From the NCBI RefSeq assembly GCF_027744825.2, contig NC_071342.1, forward strand, positions 21,668,501-21,732,500: DNA of 64,000 nt, given 5' to 3'. Origin of the DNA: Synchiropus splendidus (taxonomy: Eukaryota; Chordata; Actinopteri; Syngnathiformes; Callionymidae). The position numbers and the translations under genes were made by a program. This document shows, piece by piece, positions 10,950 to 23,320 of the stretch. The notes under the pieces were generated by a model. That model worked only from the letters and a program-made list of their open reading frames with translations, ran no database searches and was not told the origin of the DNA. The number at the start of each line of letters is the position of its first letter. Positions within the stretch are counted from its first letter, which is position 1.

Positions 10950-12439
10950 CGAGTGACTCGCTGGGGTCAGGCGCGAATGATGATGTCAGCATGAGGAAGT
11001 CAGCGCCGCAGATGGCCGACACAGGGCTGGCAACTCACGAAAAGGAGGCCGGTCTCACGCACTCGTGCCACTCTTCCCATTTCTAGCAAAGTAAATAGTC
11101 AAATTCACCCTCACCACCACCCACATGAAGTCTCAGATCTAAGTATTGTCAGAAGTTGGCAGCTCTGGCCTTCATAAACTACTAAGGCTGGGGAACTGTG
11201 CGCAATAAAACCATCAATGTGATGATACTTCACAACTTAACTCAAAAACGTGAAGTGTTTTTCGACTTGTCAGAGCGATTGACAGGTGCGTGGGCTCATC
11301 AGCAGGAAGGTACGACTATAGAAACCAGCCTGGAAGGTCAGTCTTTCATTGGAGCAGCTCCATTGATTCCACCACGACGGCAAATCACACACAGCTGTTT
11401 TCACTTTCAAGAAATTCCCAGAATCAAACCTCTTATCTGTGAACCTCCGTAACTTCCAACCTGCTCTGTCTGGTAAAGACCCCGACAGATTTATCTCCGC
11501 TCCGCTCCAGGGAGTATTTGATCTTGGAAAATGTCTACTGAGAAGTCCGGTCCAAACAATGAGGAGAGGATTCCAACGCCACATCCTTTAATACACATGT
11601 AAAAGCCGCCACCTTCGCGTCTCGCTGCAATTCTGTTGACTGCGTGTTGATTCAGCCATTAGAGGCTGCAGCAGGTCTGAAATCAAAACCCACACGAGTG
11701 TTTGGTTTGGACCGCGTGTGCTGTATAAGTGCTCACTTGAGCCGAGTTAAACACCCGCACCCCTGACGGAGTCCTCACACAGGTCGAAGGTGCGCCTCTC
11801 AAACTGAAGTGTCAGTCAAATGACGGTGAGTTTTGGTCTCTCAAAAGTGTCAGAAGTTATCGCACATCTTAAAGGAGGAAGAAGACAAACCAGAACATCT
11901 TCACTCCACTCTCTGGACAAATCCTCCTTCTGGAGGTGAAAGTCTGAATCACTGCTCCATGACTCCGCTGACACAACCTCAGTGCTCTAACAAACTCACG
12001 ACATTCCTCTTCGGCTGAAAGCTAACACCTCGCTTCGAGGATTCCATGTTGTCTTTTGTCGTGTAGTTTCTTTTGCTTTGACGTTATGAAGACTTTTTGT
12101 CAGATGCCTAAAGTTCTTCCAGATGGACCTCAGAAAGAAGTCCTTGTTTCAGGGAATCAAAGCAGAGTCGCGCCTATTTATGGCTCAGAGCGACGTTAGC
12201 GGCGGACAGGAAAGTGGAAGTGACTGGGAAGAAAGGTGGTTTCTCCATTTCACTTGTCCAACATCAGATGCTCAATATGTGTAGCTTTCATGTGTAACTG
12301 AAGCCTGCTGCGATTACCTTCTCGGAGAAAAGTGACTTCTGTGATGTTGCTACAAGGAATAACAGTTTAATGATAGGAGTCTGTGCTGGACGAGAGTGAG
12401 GATTAGAAGAACCTGAGAGCTTCAGCACTATCTGATCGT
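10950..12439. other. Unrecognised non-coding stretch
   Basis: No feature is recognised between the promoter-like signal and the next LINE scrap. Confidence 0.3.
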
Positions 12440-12645
12440 CCAACAAAAACAGATGGACGTGAAGTCCTCTTTTGAGGAAAGTGAATCTGGAAGAAGAGAC
12501 ATGAGAGAAAACCAGATGAGACAGGTGGTGGAGATGTTGGAGAAAGAATGTTGGAGATGGAGATACCAGGAGAAGAGGAAGACAACTGATGTGGTGAATA
12601 AGGACATAAAGTCATTTACAGATACTGTAGATAGATGCTGACCAC
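12440..12645 (+). mobile_element. Probable LINE scrap (RTE-like C-terminal block)
   Basis: A 62-codon plus-strand frame ends with MLEKECWRWRYQEKRK followed by TTDVVNKDIK. This resembles the block MLRMELPGRRKRGRPKRRF-MDVVKEDMK of fish LINE pol proteins in spacing and key residues (ML, the basic run, DVV, the D-x-K end). The similarity is partial and judged by eye. Confidence 0.4.
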
Positions 12646-13683
12646 AGCAGCTCCAGGACTTCAGTGTTCCACACTCATGACCAAAACGTTCAGAGTGAAA
12701 CACACACTCTTGTCTTTCGTTGTTGTCTCCTCCTGTGTACAATGACTGCAGCTACAACACAGTTCCAACTCCACAAATCCAACCAGAAGAAAATGCTTTG
12801 TGTGCAGTGAACAAATTCTGCAGTGAATTAAAGTTTCTGATCCACTTCAGATCTATTTAATAGTTCATAAGGTTTTGGATATTGACCGTATCTGCCTTCT
12901 GAAACCCTGTGATCCTCACGTAGTTGTCTCTTAATTTCCTCCAGGCCGAGAATAAAAACATCCAGAGAAGTGACCTTTAGCCATTACGGCCCATACCTGT
13001 GGAACTCCAGACTACTTTTGTAAATATAATTTATTCTTTCGCGTGCCTTCTTTTTCTATATTTTTCCCCCATTATTTTCTTCCATGTCTGGTGTTCCTCT
13101 ACTACAGGCTGCAAAGTCTGGACATGATCTAGATCCATGAATGAGTGGTACTCAGGTGGTCCTCACATTAGATCAAACTCCTATAATGATGCGTCCTTGT
13201 GTCCTTTCAGATATTCTGTACAGGATGGGACTGTGTTCCTGTGTATGGATGTGTAACCGAGGCTTCACATAGGACTGTTATCTTTGACTTCAAACATGTT
13301 AAAGAGCTTGAGTTGGTTTGCACACATTCTGTAGCACACAAATCTGCCTGAACTAGAAACAACACAAACTCTGTTCACCACTTATCGGAGGAAAAATAAT
13401 GTTTCAACACAGTTGCAGCTCAACCGTAACAAGTCAACAATTCTGGCCAGACATTTAATACCACACACATACACGCTCTGAATGCGTCAGCTGGGCAGGT
13501 ATTGTGCGACGCAGTGTAAACAGGAAACATGTCATCAGACCTCCCAAAGATTCGGGGCACTGGAGAACAATAAGAGCATGAAAATACACACTGGAGGTAA
13601 ATATACTGTAATGAGCGCACGGAACACTCACACAGGGAGGAAATCTGTGTGAGGGTGTTTTGCATGTTAATCTGTGCTTTGTT
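12646..13683. other. Unrecognised non-coding stretch
   Basis: Nothing recognised; AT-richer around 13000-13090. Confidence 0.3.
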
Positions 13684-13970
13684 TATCCTACTTGGTGGGA
13701 ACCAATTCTTGACAAAACACTATCCTTGTGAGGGCCGTATGACTGCGGGGACATTTGGTTGGAAACCCATGAGGTTAAGTCACAATTTGAGGATGAAGAC
13801 TTCAAAATAACTGGGTTTTCAGTTTGGTTTAGGTCCTGGTTTAGGTGAGCCATGTGTTTTGTATAGTTGGGTTTCGAAGTGAGCGGCTTTCTATCCACAA
13901 GGATAGAAATACAGACATGTGTGTTAATGTTTGTGTGTGATGTGAAATACATCCAGGTACATACAGATGT
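13684..13970. repeat. Dispersed repeat, copy 1 of 2
   Basis: This segment shares ordered blocks with 17895-18190: ttcttgac, cttgtgagg, ggacattt, cagtttggtt followed by gtcctggtt, aggtgagcca and gtgttttg, and a terminal stretch with aaagatagaaa-type and tgtttgtgtgt text. The similarity runs through the whole length with small gaps. Related sequence with paired GTGAGGAC motifs is, as I recall, common in fish genomes. The class is unknown. Confidence 0.6.
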
Positions 13971-14129
13971 TGACATCACTTAGCTGTTTTCAAATGCTTG
14001 AATCGAGAGTCACTTGATGTTTGCAATCCGTGAGTGACGTGTGACGCCGCTAACTTGTCCGCACATGCAACTCATTCTGTTGTAATTGGAGGGATAACAA
14101 CGGTCTCATCATTGTGACATCTAACAGGA

Positions 14130-14131
<2 letters not shown>

Positions 14132-14160
<29 letters not shown>
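14132..14160. repeat. CA microsatellite
   Basis: An uninterrupted run of about 14 CA units. Confidence 0.97.
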
Positions 14161-14163
<3 letters not shown>

Positions 14164-14301
14164 CACACAGAGGCCAAACATTCTACACATTTCCAAGTCA
14201 GTAAATGAACAGAGCATTTCCTCTGTTGACAGTGGAGCAGGGCCAAGTTTTTTCACCGCCTGCATGTCTGAGTTCCACAAGTGTCGCAGGTTACGTACGC
14301 T

Positions 14302-14320
14302 CACACACACACACACACAC
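14302..14320. repeat. CA microsatellite
   Basis: A second CA run 140 bp after the first. Confidence 0.95.
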
Positions 14321-15246
14321 GCACAAGTCATTACCGTGCGAGCTCCAGAGAAACACTTAAACCTCACAGATTACTCGGCGGGTAAAACCCCCCTCTGATG
14401 ATTTTCATTTGAAGTTTTTCACGGCAGCACATTTCAAATATTTTCGCAGCTTAATTGACAAACGCACCTTCAGATATTTCGTCGTATCTACACTTAGCTG
14501 TGTTTTCCTGCCGTGGAACAAAGACGGCCTGTGTGTGGAGGATCACCATCAAGATCAAGGTCAACTGGGGATGGTGGGCGTGGCCTACGCGATGACGAGT
14601 CCGTGACCGACCACTTGACTGACAAGTGCGTCCACAGCCGAACGTAAACACACAGAGTCCTTATCGTTCACAACTGAATATCCCACTCGTTTCTGTTCCA
14701 GTAAGTGACTCTGGAAGTGAGCAGAAAGCTCTTCAGTTTCTGCATAGCACTCCGTCACTTAGGTGTGAACAAACATACAAGTCCATTTTGAGTCTGATGG
14801 GGGCGCTCAAACACGTTTCTCCTTGTCCCTCTAAATAACACTAAAATGTCCTTGGACATCACTCTTTCTTTAACGTGTTCAGTTTCTGCATATTCAGTCA
14901 TGAATATGTTTCTTCGCTGAGGTGAGGTGGGCAACTACTGTTGCCATAGTGAATCATGTGATGTGCCATTTCTGAAGCAGAAAACTCTTGAGTTTGAATA
15001 AGTTGTAACTGGCTTCTTGAAACAGGGCCTTGGTGTTTAGCTACTAAACACGAAATACTAGCTACTGCAGTCACTACTTATTACTCACTGGCAGCTACTC
15101 GAAGTCATACCATGAATGCAGAACTTAAGCGAGAGTTCTGGTTCACAGGTGGTTTGTTGTCAAAATATTAGAGGCGTAACTCAAATGTCCAGCGTGGACT
15201 TTGACAGTGCTGAACCCCAAAAGCATCAGTCTATTTCAGAAGTGAT
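14321..15246. other. Unrecognised non-coding stretch
   Basis: No feature is recognised before the LTR. Confidence 0.3.
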
Positions 15247-15750
15247 TGTTATGATTCAAGACGCGGGGCGGGACCCAAGTGCAGTGATGAGTAACTTACA
15301 GGAGGCAAGGTGCGGAGCAAGGTATACTATTTAATAATTCACAACAATAAGACAAGAACAGAAATCATCACCAAACCAGAAGAAATAAAGCGAAGTCTGA
15401 ATGTCCTAAATCAAAGCGTCACCGAACTGAACGAACTTAAATCTGCAAACAGAGAGACAAAACACAATGAACAGAAATAGTAAATCACAGAACAAACCAG
15501 GAAACATGCAGAAACAGAGGAATGAACAAAGCACTAACTCAGGCACCAGGGTTTCAGGAAGAGGAATCAAAATAAGCAAACAACCGCGCAGAGAGAGAAC
15601 GAACGAGGAGGGCCAATTTACCACAGGAACAAGAGGAGACGATCTGGCACACGTTGCTGGAGTTCAGGCGTTCTTGTACTCAGGTGAAGGGAGGAGGGAG
15701 ACACAAAACAAGAATGAAGGGACAAAACAAAAGCAGATCATGACAGTGAC
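15242..15750 (+). mobile_element. Probable solo LTR, copy 1
   Basis: The element is about 15247-15745 (499 bp), starting tgttatgatt and ending gatcatgaca. The 10-bp tips are inverted (8 of 10) and give the TG...CA ends of a long terminal repeat. The flanks are agtga(t) and (a)gtgac, consistent with a 4-5 bp duplication. A reverse-complement relative lies at 23.3 kb; shared blocks include gcgggacccaagtgcagt, cgtcaccgaact, gatctggcaca and ttgctggagt. There is no internal coding region, as expected for a solo LTR left by recombination. The fairly long inverted tips leave a DNA transposon as an alternative. Confidence 0.55.
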
Positions 15751-17006
15751 CTTGAAACCAGAACTCTTTCTCATCTTACCTTTATTGGAAATATTTCCAG
15801 ACCATCCATCCTCAGCTAAAGCAACAAAACAAGCAGGTTCACCCGCGAGCTAGCGTCATTCCAGTGAGCCGAGCTAGCAAGGCTATGCTACACTTTCTCA
15901 ACCAACGTCAGCACTTGCCCAATAGTCTTGTTTCAAACTCATATGTACTACTCATCGACCAAGACGTCCTTAAATTTCAAATAGAGCTGTGGTGACATTT
16001 TACCCAAAAGAAGTAGTCACAGCCGTGTAATAGCTTCGAAACGTGTCTCAGTGGTAAACACAGAACATGTCGAGGTGGGTTTATTTCAAAGCTTTTCAAA
16101 TTTCTGCCTCTCTTATTTTTGGGAAGTCTCACCCGGAAGACCATTTAGGGATTTTCATTCTGCCAATGTTGCCTTTTGGTTTGAGTGCAACTAAATCCGA
16201 GTTGATGAGAGGCAGATGGTTGAGAGTTTAGCTTCAAAATGTGTCGCTGATTTCAGTATTGTGTTGCATTTCGCCACGATCCAAAAGTCCCAGGGCTAGG
16301 TATGAGGAGAACCCACCCGGGGATTGTGCTCTGGAGTGGTTGTCTAAAAGGAGCTGGAACTCTCAATTCACACCAGATTAGGGCCTGCATAGTTCCGTTG
16401 ACCTTGATAGAACCTGAGCACTTCCAATCGTAAAGTTGATCTATGACTTACGGGTGAGAGCCCGGGCCTCACACGACTGGTGTGTGCAGCGATCGCACTC
16501 ATAAATGTACAGATTTGTCCGATATCGTTCCTGCTTTGAACTCTTGTAATTCCCTCCGTATTCCTGCTCAATTTCCGGTCCTGCTGGACCATGCTCTCAG
16601 ATATGAAGTGGATGTAAACATGACGGACGCACAATGCGCTCGCAGCTAATCTCATACATGTGCGTGCGGATAAGCCTGACGCACAACACGCAGGCCTGAG
16701 GCAAGTCGTCTGTGAGGGGCTGAATGAGTGGAGCTCTGGCTTTCAGTGGAGGATTAGGAGACAAAGACTTCGTGAGATCAGTCAATATCACCTCATCATC
16801 ATGAAACCAGCCGCTCCCATAACTCTTGGTAAGTGAGCTCCGGCCAGTCAGGGCGAGAGTCAGCTGTGGCCCTGACTGTGACGGTGCAGAACACACGCTT
16901 GGTGGAGTCAGGCAGAGCAACCAACTGCTGCTGTTAAGTTGGTCTGCAGGTCGACTGACAGTGGTCATGTGAAGTCATGGTTGGCGGATTCACATTCTCA
17001 TTGTAC
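15746..17006. other. Unrecognised non-coding stretch
   Basis: Minus-strand frames of about 95-120 codons (16368-16968) lack splice signals or recognisable domains. Confidence 0.3.
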
Positions 17007-17200
17007 GGATGGATGGATGGAAGGATGGATGGATGAATGGATGGATGGACAGAAGTACGAGATAATGAACGGTTGGATTGATCTAGTCATAATGGGTGGA
17101 TGCATGAATGGATGAAGGATGGGTGCATGATGGGATGAACACCAGATGGATGAACTGATGGATGGAAGCACAGCAATAGGAGGCAAGTGGACGGATGAAG
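17007..17200. repeat. Degenerate GGAT tetranucleotide repeat
   Basis: The core at 17007-17049 is nearly pure GGAT; decayed units continue to about 17200. Fish LINEs often end in such a tract, but no LINE body adjoins it here. Confidence 0.9.
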
Positions 17201-17894
17201 ACAACAACAGAAGAATGTAAGGAAGAATTTATAACAGAGGAAAGTGACTCATAAGAGGGATGGACAGAAGCATAATGATGGATGGGGAAATGATTCTGTT
17301 GGATGAATTCTGCTGCTGTTTATCTCCATCTAAATCTGTCTATGCTTTCACAAAGAAAACATCAACCATCAGAGACTCAGAGTGGAACCTGCCTTCACAC
17401 ATGTGACAGACAGAACATCACCTGTCGAGGATGCTTGACACTGAGTTCAGCCCCATATGAAGGATGAGGTTTTCCTTCCCCTTTAAACTTGTTGTGGAAC
17501 GTATTTCTTTAAAGACTCAACTGAACTCATCTCTCATTACATCTCTCTCTATATCCTTCAGTGAAAACAGTGTTGATGACTTTATGGATGAGGGGGAGCA
17601 GCTGAAGATATTTACTCGGCCAGACTGATGTTTCGCAGAGATCAGCACGTGCGCTCATAAAACTGAAGACTGTCGAGGGGTCGCGACACACACACTCAGT
17701 CATGCAGTCCCCTTAGGTCCGGCCTGTCCTGCTCACCCATTCCAAAACTCCCAGAGTTGAGCGAGCAGCCGAGCGTAGCAACATCTGCAAACCATTCTCT
17801 GTGTTGTTGTCAAGTCGACTGAGGAGTACGAGTGGACACTAAGACCCCACGCCCTCCTGCCGGACCTCAGGAGGTCAAGACTTATGAAGCAAGG

Positions 17895-18190
17895 CCATGA
17901 GGAGGATGCTGTGCACGTGTTTGTGTGTGTGTGCCATACTTGTGAGTACCAAGTCTTGACAAGCCACTTTCTTGTGAGGACATTTTGTCCTGTCCTCACC
18001 AGGTTTAAAGGGTTAAAACCTCAGTAAAAGCCGTTTATTGTAATTGGGTTCCAGTTTGGTTCAGAGTCCTGGTTAAGGTGAGCCACGTGTTTTGGATGTT
18101 TAGGTTTAGGGTGGGAGGCTGGGGGAAGCATGTCTATCATGCGCCCCCACAAAGATTGAAAAACAAACTTGTTTGTGTGTTGTGGAGGTT
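17895..18190. repeat. Dispersed repeat, copy 2 of 2
   Basis: This copy is colinear with the one at 13.7 kb. It is better preserved, with ttgtgaggacattttgtcc and a GTCCTCACC partner forming a short inverted pair, then the cagtttggttcagagtcctgg and aggtgagccacgtgtttt blocks. Confidence 0.6.
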
Positions 18191-18284
18191 TGTCTGCGTA
18201 CTAACTTTTACAACAGACTGTTTTGTTTTTAGATGTTGCTTTGACCTGTAACTACCTCTACAGTTGACATTGTTTTCCTTCTTC

Positions 18285-18690
18285 TAAAGAGGTCCATACT
18301 TTACTCTCTTCAGGATCCACCTCAAGTTCTTTTGAACAAATGTTCCGGGTCAATTCAACATCATCTTTCCTGAGTTAGTTGCCTGGGTCAGTTCCGGGGC
18401 TTCCCCCATGTCCTCCCTTGTCCAAGGGCCTTCCTGAAAAGAGCCACGTGAACTGCTTTCCCTTGGAGGAGCGGTGGTTCTCCTCTGTGTCTCCTGGATG
18501 TCTGAGCTTCTCTCTCTACCAGACACCTGCCGAGAAAAGTCTGGCATCTATGATCCCTACAGAAGTGGTGACCTCCGGTGAGAGCAGAAACCCACAGGTT
18601 ACAGAAAGCCTTGTCTTTTGGCTCAGCTCTTTCCTCCCCCACAACAGACAGATACAGTCCTCAGGAATCATTTCTCTTGTCAATAAAACT
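18285..18690 (-). mobile_element. LINE fragment, C-terminal half (Rex1/CR1-like)
   Basis: On the minus strand the text runs colinearly with the 3' part of the fish Rex1/CR1-like LINE. It has the 'tgaggactgtatctgtctg' block, then gaaagagctgagccaaaag, then RERSSDIQET (family RVRSSDIREE). These are followed by the gagcc-cctcc, ggg-gga-gccccgg and gaccc-agg region and a block like the LAWERLG-PEELEEV segment. It carries several short deletions and frameshifts. It is the same family as the copies at 3.2-3.9, 48.05 and 59.3 kb. Confidence 0.7.
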
Positions 18691-19489
18691 GAAATAAAAA
18701 CGACCACAAAAACCTTTATTGTGGGATAGAGAAGTCATTGTTTAAAAGAAAAACAGTTAAAACTCTCCATGTGGTCGTAATTAGACACGTGAAGGAGTTT
18801 ATGACAGCGAAAACACACAAAACGTCAGCGAAGTGGGTTGAAACTGGCCAATAAAGTCATGAGCATTAAAGACAAGGACCAGTTGCAGTGAAGTGAATTA
18901 GCAGTTGATTTTTGTTTCTTCATAAAGCCCTCACTTCTGACTCCCTCTTCAAGGCAAGTGGTGCTTCTTCACCTGCCTCTTCCTGGATGGTGTGAGCCTG
19001 GAGGAGGTGTGTGTGAAAAGGGAGGCTTTTCAATACAGTGTAATCCACCAGCAAATAAACTGTGTGCATCCATTATCAGCTCACAAGTCGACGCAGATGC
19101 AGGAAAGCAAATACACAACTGTTGTGCTGTGTGTCTGAGCTTTCTCTGTAGATCTCCTCCCACACACACACTCACTCGGGCCACCCAAACTCTGTGTGCT
19201 TCTTTCACTCCTGACTGGATTTTTCTTCTTTTTTTGTGGTTTCTCAGACCATCTCTATTCAAGAGATCGGATGCCTAAAATAGTGGAAAATTTAAATGCT
19301 TACACACACACACGCAGCCCACCCAAGGAAAATGTTAGCAGATTTATGAAACATGCAAATATGTAAGTGGGTTTCAGCCAACTGCATCGTCCGACTGAGT
19401 CCTTTGACAAGGGAACATTACGGTGACAGATGAGGCGTCGAGTTGTTTTTGTTCTGCAGTCAAGCTTTTCTAAACTTCATGCTTCTATG
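18691..19489. other. Unrecognised non-coding stretch
   Basis: Frames here (18958-19278 and the opposite strand) are overlapping and unsupported. Confidence 0.3.
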
Positions 19490-19950
19490 TCCGGCCGAGA
19501 CTGGCCTCCCTGACTTTGACTCTGGACTTCTCCACATGTCCCTCGCATATTTTCAGTTCTGATGTTGTCCTTTGTAGTCTCCCCCAATTACTGCCTCAGT
19601 TTCTTCATCTCTGACTCTTCTAACTCTGACTCCAGAGTTTCTAAACCACACGCCATGGCAGTGACCACTGGTGTCCTATAAAGCTTCGCTCTTGCTGCTA
19701 CTCTGACATCAGACTAGTCTCCACCCAGCCTGCACTCTCTTCTTCACCTCTCCTATAATCATCACTTTGACTGACCCCAAAACTTGAGCTACATCTCTCC
19801 TCTTCCTCCCCACCTTCTCATTCACACACATCTTCTGTCTTCCCATCGTCTTCTCTCCAGTTTCCCTCTCTGCAAATCACTATATCATCTACAAACATTA
19901 TAGTCCATGGACTCGCTTTTCTAACCTCACCTCAAACTTCAAGGTTTGGA
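19490..19950 (-). mobile_element. LINE fragment with reverse-transcriptase FVDD box (RTE-like family)
   Basis: Read from about 19950 downward, the minus strand encodes IMFVDDIVICRE (codons within 19866-19901), the catalytic box of a reverse transcriptase. After frameshifts it continues with VKKRVQAGW, then PVVTAMACGLETLESELEES, then NIRTENMRGTCGEV, matching in order the thumb and C-terminal segments of fish RTE-like LINE proteins. The copy is internally deleted and has several stops. It links the smaller scraps at 1-240, 7760, 12440 and 30600 into one family. Confidence 0.75.
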
Positions 19951-19956
19951 TTACAC

Positions 19957-19975
19957 AAAAAAAAAAAAAAAAAAA
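19957..19975. repeat. Poly(A) run, 19 A
   Basis: A pure A tract lies beside the 5' side of the minus-strand LINE, so it is not that element's tail. Confidence 0.9.
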
Positions 19976-22242
19976 TAGCTCAGGTTTGATAACAATGGAG
20001 TTTTAAACAGGTAAATAAGTAAGTATATAAAATATAATTTTATATAAAATTAAATTAAATTAAACTCACCACTCTAATCACAAAAATCTATTGATATATG
20101 ACACAAAAGCATTACATTTTAAAAGAGTGTAAATGTCAACTGTAATAACACATAGAACCGCTCTGCTTTCCTTTCCAGTCTCACCAGGGTTTCATGGGTC
20201 AGCGGCAGAAATACCACAAACCTGTGTGATGATCAATTCTGTTCTGATGATAAACGCCGAGCTGCAATGAAACAGTGAGGATTTTCCTGTTTCCAGGTAG
20301 GAATCTTGCACAAAGGCAAACATCCTCTGTGACTCAGCGAGGGCACCAGCAGTTAACCTGACCACCACTTGTTCTCCAGCTGAGGAAGCCGCTGTCCAAA
20401 CAAGATGGGCTTCCCCTGCGACACCGTCCCCCGACTGATCTGACTCATCTTCCTCGCTTTTATCGCCGCCAACACTTTCCCATGGCTGTGCTCCGAAGCC
20501 CGGCCTCGAAAAAAGTTCCAGTCAGAGGTCAGAGCAGCCGTCTGGGGTCTTTGAAGGTAACAGGCAAAACAAAGGGGTTGGGGGTTAGATTCTCCAAGGA
20601 GTGGACAGCGAGACTGCTGCCCCCTCGACACTGAGGTAAAAACTGAAAAGTACTGGAACAGATTTGAAAACACCAGAGAGGTGAGAATGTTTAATATGGT
20701 TAATATGAATGAATGTGTTTGTGACCACTGACACTTTCTAACACAAAATCATTCTGGTATTTTTGCAATACCGACGCTTGCCACTAACAGGTACATCTGC
20801 TATGTTTCTGGTCCTGGCCACTCACTTTTCTTTAACATGTTTGTACTTGCTAACATGCCAACCTCAGCTCCTACTGACCTACATGAGCAGCTTCAACAGT
20901 ACTGGTCTCTAATACGAAAATGCAGTTGGAGCCTCAGTTGGAAGTCAGTATTGTCTTCATGTTTTTCAGTCAAGCACACTTGATAACCACAACTGTTGAG
21001 AGATTTGTGTTTTAATATTCCAAAGATGGCTATTAAAATAGCTCTTTATAACAACCAACAAGGTTTAATTTCACTTTCCGATGTCGCTTTCGTGGCTGCT
21101 GACATCCTTCTCACACTCACAGTGAGGATTAAACATCTAAGCTTGAATCACAGGAACCTTGTGGAGAGCTGATGGTGGGGAAAGTCCAGAGATTAGGAAT
21201 CTGTCTGTTGTTTTTCTATAACGTCCAGTGAATCAGATAAATCAGCCGGCGGTGAGAGCCAACCGAAAACAAGGCAGAGGTCCTTGACATGTCAGGAGCA
21301 GCTTGGTTCTGATCAGCACCCTGGTCCCTCTCATGAATAAAGTTTTTGTCTCTCAACAAACCAGACCTGCTCCACTGTCAAAGTCATGCAGAGAGAATGG
21401 AACTGTAATTGTGTTTGTTCCCGGTAAATGACAGCTGCTTGGCCTCCCTCACATCCCTCAAATCCCGGCTAAATTGAAAGCACATTGAACGATGGAATAC
21501 ATTTTCGCCGATGAGTTATCAGCTTGTGATGATGATTTTTGAAGGAGCTGCCGCCAGCTGAAGTTTTTGAGGATTTTCCTTCAGCAGAAGAAGAGAGATG
21601 GCGGGTGGAAGAAGGAGTTTAAAGAAAGAGCGACACACCAACTCCGATGTCATTCTTCAGCTCTCAGGTTTGAGTCTTTTTGTCTGGGAGCTGAACTGAA
21701 CTAGTCATTACTGTTTCAGGAGAGACTGCATTCACCCTGTGGAGCTGTAACGTGAGGAGCTCATTGTCTGAGGAGATGTGGTCGTGGATGACGACTGAAG
21801 TCATTTGTTCATTGAAGAGATGTTGATGAGCATGAGGGGTAACTGAACCAGGAGACTCAATAAATGAGTCATTCTTGACTGGATCCTTGCTGGAATTTAC
21901 CGCCTCTCTCTTCTTCTTTGGACTGGAACTCTTCAGGAGAAGTGTCTCTGGGCGTAGAGCTCAGTAATGTTCCACTTTGTCCCTGTGTCCCTCGACCTGC
22001 AGCGTCCAACTTTCACTTCCTGGTTCTCTGATTCATTAAACCAGCGATTGATCTATTTGGCGACTCAGCTCTTCCACCTTCCAGCCAAGAAAGCCATTTC
22101 AGTTGGAGGAAGTTATGAGCTGTAAAACAAACATTGTGGAAGTGAGTGCTGATTAGCTGAGAGACAAAGATCACAGATAAACGTTGAGGACTGCACCCCC
22201 CCACCCCCATGAAACTCCCAAATGTAAGCCGAGCGTCCCACT
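19976..22242. other. Unrecognised non-coding stretch
   Basis: AT-rich at 20020-20060, otherwise average composition. No gene or repeat is recognised. Confidence 0.3.
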
Positions 22243-22269
22243 CTGTGTGTGTGTGTGTGAGTGTGTGTG
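22243..22269. repeat. GT microsatellite
   Basis: A GT run with one GA interruption. Confidence 0.93.
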
Positions 22270-23320
22270 CAGTAATGGGTCGGCTCTGTTTGTTTGTTCA
22301 GCCACCGAGCAGCAGGTTGGCAGATTCAATCAGAGAGGATGTGGTTTCACTTCTTAGTTTGCACAAACAATTTCTGCTATGACTGTGAGCCGCGATGAAT
22401 GGAGCTAAAGATGGATGCCGAGTCCGATAAGTGTGTGTCAGGCATGCAGGCAAGAGGCATCATGTTGCAGCGCCGTCCTCCCTCAGATGCTTAAATAAAG
22501 CAGTAGAATGTTTGGGAAAATCATAGCCCGCTAAAGAGTCATGGAAAATCCGCAGAGTTTGTTTACCGCGGGGTTAATAGTTGAAGAACTCTCATGTGGT
22601 TGCTGATGATTAAATAAATAAATCAAATTGAGGAGTTTACATGACGGAATGTGTTTCTATTAGGAGCTCAAATAAAGCTGTGTCCTCGCGTCACCTGAGA
22701 AATGAACCTTCAAACGTGTTTCTTGTTTCTGACAGTGAAGGTTTGTGTAGAGGAGTTTGGTGGGCAGATGTGTTGCTGGTGCGGACAGCCAGTGGAGAAG
22801 ACCTGTTGGCCTTCAGAGGCTTTTAGAATAAAGAGGTTTACATGGCACCGACATCTGAGAAAGCTGTGGCATAACTTCCTCTAGTGCCCTGTCACAGGGT
22901 CAAATACAAAAGCAGCAATTTTGCAGAATTCTTTGTCAGTAAATGGCGCTACATTGAGGGAAGGGCATCTCAGCAACTTTCAGCCCATTGAAAGACAGTT
23001 TTTCTGTTCATTCCTGAGATTGTTGTGCTGCTTTGTGACTGATCTTACAAGATTTTCATTTGTGAACAACACTCCTGTTTGCAAGCAGTCGCAACACTGA
23101 CTGAGAAGTTCTGTCTCGGCCGGAGGAACATGATGGATCCACCCATTTTGAAATCAGCTTTAGCTTCAAGTGCATCAGCTACTCTATCGATGTTCTATTT
23201 ATTTAGTTTTTGAAAGGATTCTTTTAGTAAACAACAGTTTAACTGACCTTCGTTCAAGAGAGTGGCTTTTTTGTGATGCTCAATGCACTTTTCCAAGTGT
23301 TTTTTTCTCTAACTTTTAAA
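22270..23320. other. Unrecognised non-coding stretch
   Basis: A short plus-strand text at 22735-22770 resembles the LINE gtttgg-ggtcagatg motif but is too short to call. Confidence 0.25.

Noticed and set aside
15467..15853. 128-codon frame rich in Q, N and K
   Set aside because: Lies mostly inside the solo-LTR-like element.
16998..17207. Minus-strand frame rich in H, P, S and I
   Set aside because: Translation of the GGAT repeat.
19957..19975. Poly(A) run as a LINE tail
   Set aside because: It is on the 5' side of the minus-strand LINE and in the wrong orientation.
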